This document shows, in pieces, positions 42,476 to 43,035 of a DNA stretch of 43,035 bases. The stretch lies in contig CAIMTB010000578.1 of the NCBI GenBank assembly GCA_903844265.1, forward strand, positions 1 through 43,035. The letters run 5' to 3'. Numbering within the stretch: the stretch's first letter is position 1; the number at the start of each line of letters is the position of its first letter. The notes below the pieces were generated by a model. The model saw nothing but the letters and a program-made list of their open reading frames with translations, searched no databases and was not told the origin of the DNA. The translations under genes were made by a program, and so were the position numbers. The DNA comes from an uncultured Verrucomicrobiota bacterium. Lineage in GTDB: Bacteria > Verrucomicrobiota > Verrucomicrobiia > Limisphaerales > CAIMTB01.

Positions 42476-43035
42476 ATGCCTGCCTTGAACTCCTCGACTG
42501 CGTCGGAATCTGGTCTGGCGGAGCGCCTTCGCAGGTGGTTTTGCGCCTATCGGAACAGTCCGATATGCCTTGGGCATGGCGTGGTGAAGCGGGTTTTTCG
42601 TCTTTGTCTCGGTCGATATCAGCGGGTCACTCTGGGCAATGGTCTGCGCATGGAGGTCGACTTGGAGCGCGAGGTGCAGAGTTCGATCTTCTGGTTCGAT
42701 GGGGGGCTGGAGCCTGAGCTCGCGTGGCTGGTTCGTGAATTTCTGCCCGTGGGTGGGACTTTCGTCGATTGCGGCGCGAACTGTGGTTATATCGGCTTGA
42801 TGGCGCGTCGGCTTCGGCACGCCAAGGTTCTATTCGTCGAGCCTCATCCGAGGCTGGCCGAGACCGTGAGGCGGAATCTTGGCTTGAACGGGTGGCTGGA
42901 GGAATGCGAGGTCGTGGAGGCGGCGGCCTCGGAGTCCGCCGGTACGGTGACGCTTTTCGAGAGTGGGGATCGCGATGGTTCCCATTCGCTTCTTGCCGAC
43001 TGGGAAAAATCCAGCGGATCGCGCCGTGAGATCGC
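42476..43035 (+). CDS. FkbM family methyltransferase (cut by window end)
   Basis: From ATG 42476 the frame stays open to the window edge (about 186 residues). A basic N-terminal region (RLRRWFCAYRNSPICLGHG) and a beta segment (VTLGNGLRMEVDLEREVQSS) precede the methyltransferase core: TFVDCGANCGYIGLMARRL (motif I), VLFVEPHPRLAETVRRNLGL (motif II) and VVEAAASESAGTVTLFES. The end of the domain lies outside the window. A TTG at 42473 could also start it. Compared with its neighbour, it has an extra N-terminal ~95 residues, so it is a paralogue rather than a simple duplicate. Confidence 0.83.
   Translation, partial: MPALNSSTASESGLAERLRRWFCAYRNSPICLGHGVVKRVFRLCLGRYQRVTLGNGLRMEVDLEREVQSSIFWFDGGLEPELAWLVREFLPVGGTFVDCGANCGYIGLMARRLRHAKVLFVEPHPRLAETVRRNLGLNGWLEECEVVEAAASESAGTVTLFESGDRDGSHSLLADWEKSSGSRREI

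Overview
This is a GC-rich chromosomal window of about 43 kb, most likely from the Verrucomicrobiota and plausibly a soil or freshwater lineage near Pedosphaera/Limisphaerales. The assignment is an inference from gene content. The Planctomycetes-Verrucomicrobia families present are two DUF1549/DUF1553 (PSD1) proteins, a DUF1501 protein, a ThuA protein, a DUF1080 protein and PQQ-type beta-propellers. The window also carries the futalosine-pathway gene mqnA and several palindromic intergenic repeats of a kind I associate with that group. I saw no phage, plasmid, CRISPR array or intact insertion sequence.

Layout. Positions 1-620 are a gene graveyard: the 3' end of a CxxC protein, a palindromic element bracketed by a 12-bp direct repeat, and the 5' end of a PQQ-propeller gene. 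tRNA-Asp follows at 760-836 (minus). Positions 992-10475 hold mostly housekeeping genes: a secreted propeller, pdxA, a Ser/Thr kinase, a ThuA protein, a secreted thioredoxin, a TatD-family DNase, pgi, ppnP, a Nudix hydrolase, tadA and moaC. Positions 10673-15449 (minus) form a compact operon of exported proteins, PSD1 - sialidase-like - DUF1501. A secreted protein of unknown function follows at 15728-17479, and a polymerase/ligase-like membrane protein with an inserted LamG-like region lies at 17613-20234.

Positions 20318-25782 are co-directional: zwf-pgl (oxidative pentose phosphate), a PhoB/PhoR-like two-component pair, and an ECF sigma factor overlapping a small membrane protein that may be its anti-sigma partner. 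A palindromic repeat lies in frame inside that last gene. A large membrane protein, a DUF1080 protein, an HDOD protein, tRNA-Glu and a second PSD1 protein follow. Positions 33050-37537 encode a complete sugar ABC importer of the ribose/rhamnose/AI-2 type; its lipoprotein binding protein is on the opposite strand, convergent with the permeases. The window ends with a CsgG-like protein, pyrE, cysE, mqnA and two tandem FkbM methyltransferases, the last cut by the window edge.

Themes. Sugar phosphate metabolism (pgi, zwf, pgl), a sugar importer, and many exported proteins (PSD1, DUF1501, sialidase-like, DUF1080, ThuA) fit a polysaccharide-degrading heterotroph. The most distinctive material is the repeat landscape: a 104-107 bp repeat present twice, a 78-bp near-perfect palindrome between convergent genes, a hairpin carrying GGGACAGGTCTT, and the in-gene palindrome at 25317-25414. 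The LamG-like insertion in the O-antigen-ligase-like protein is the most unusual protein architecture. No clearly new multi-gene defence or mobile system was found.
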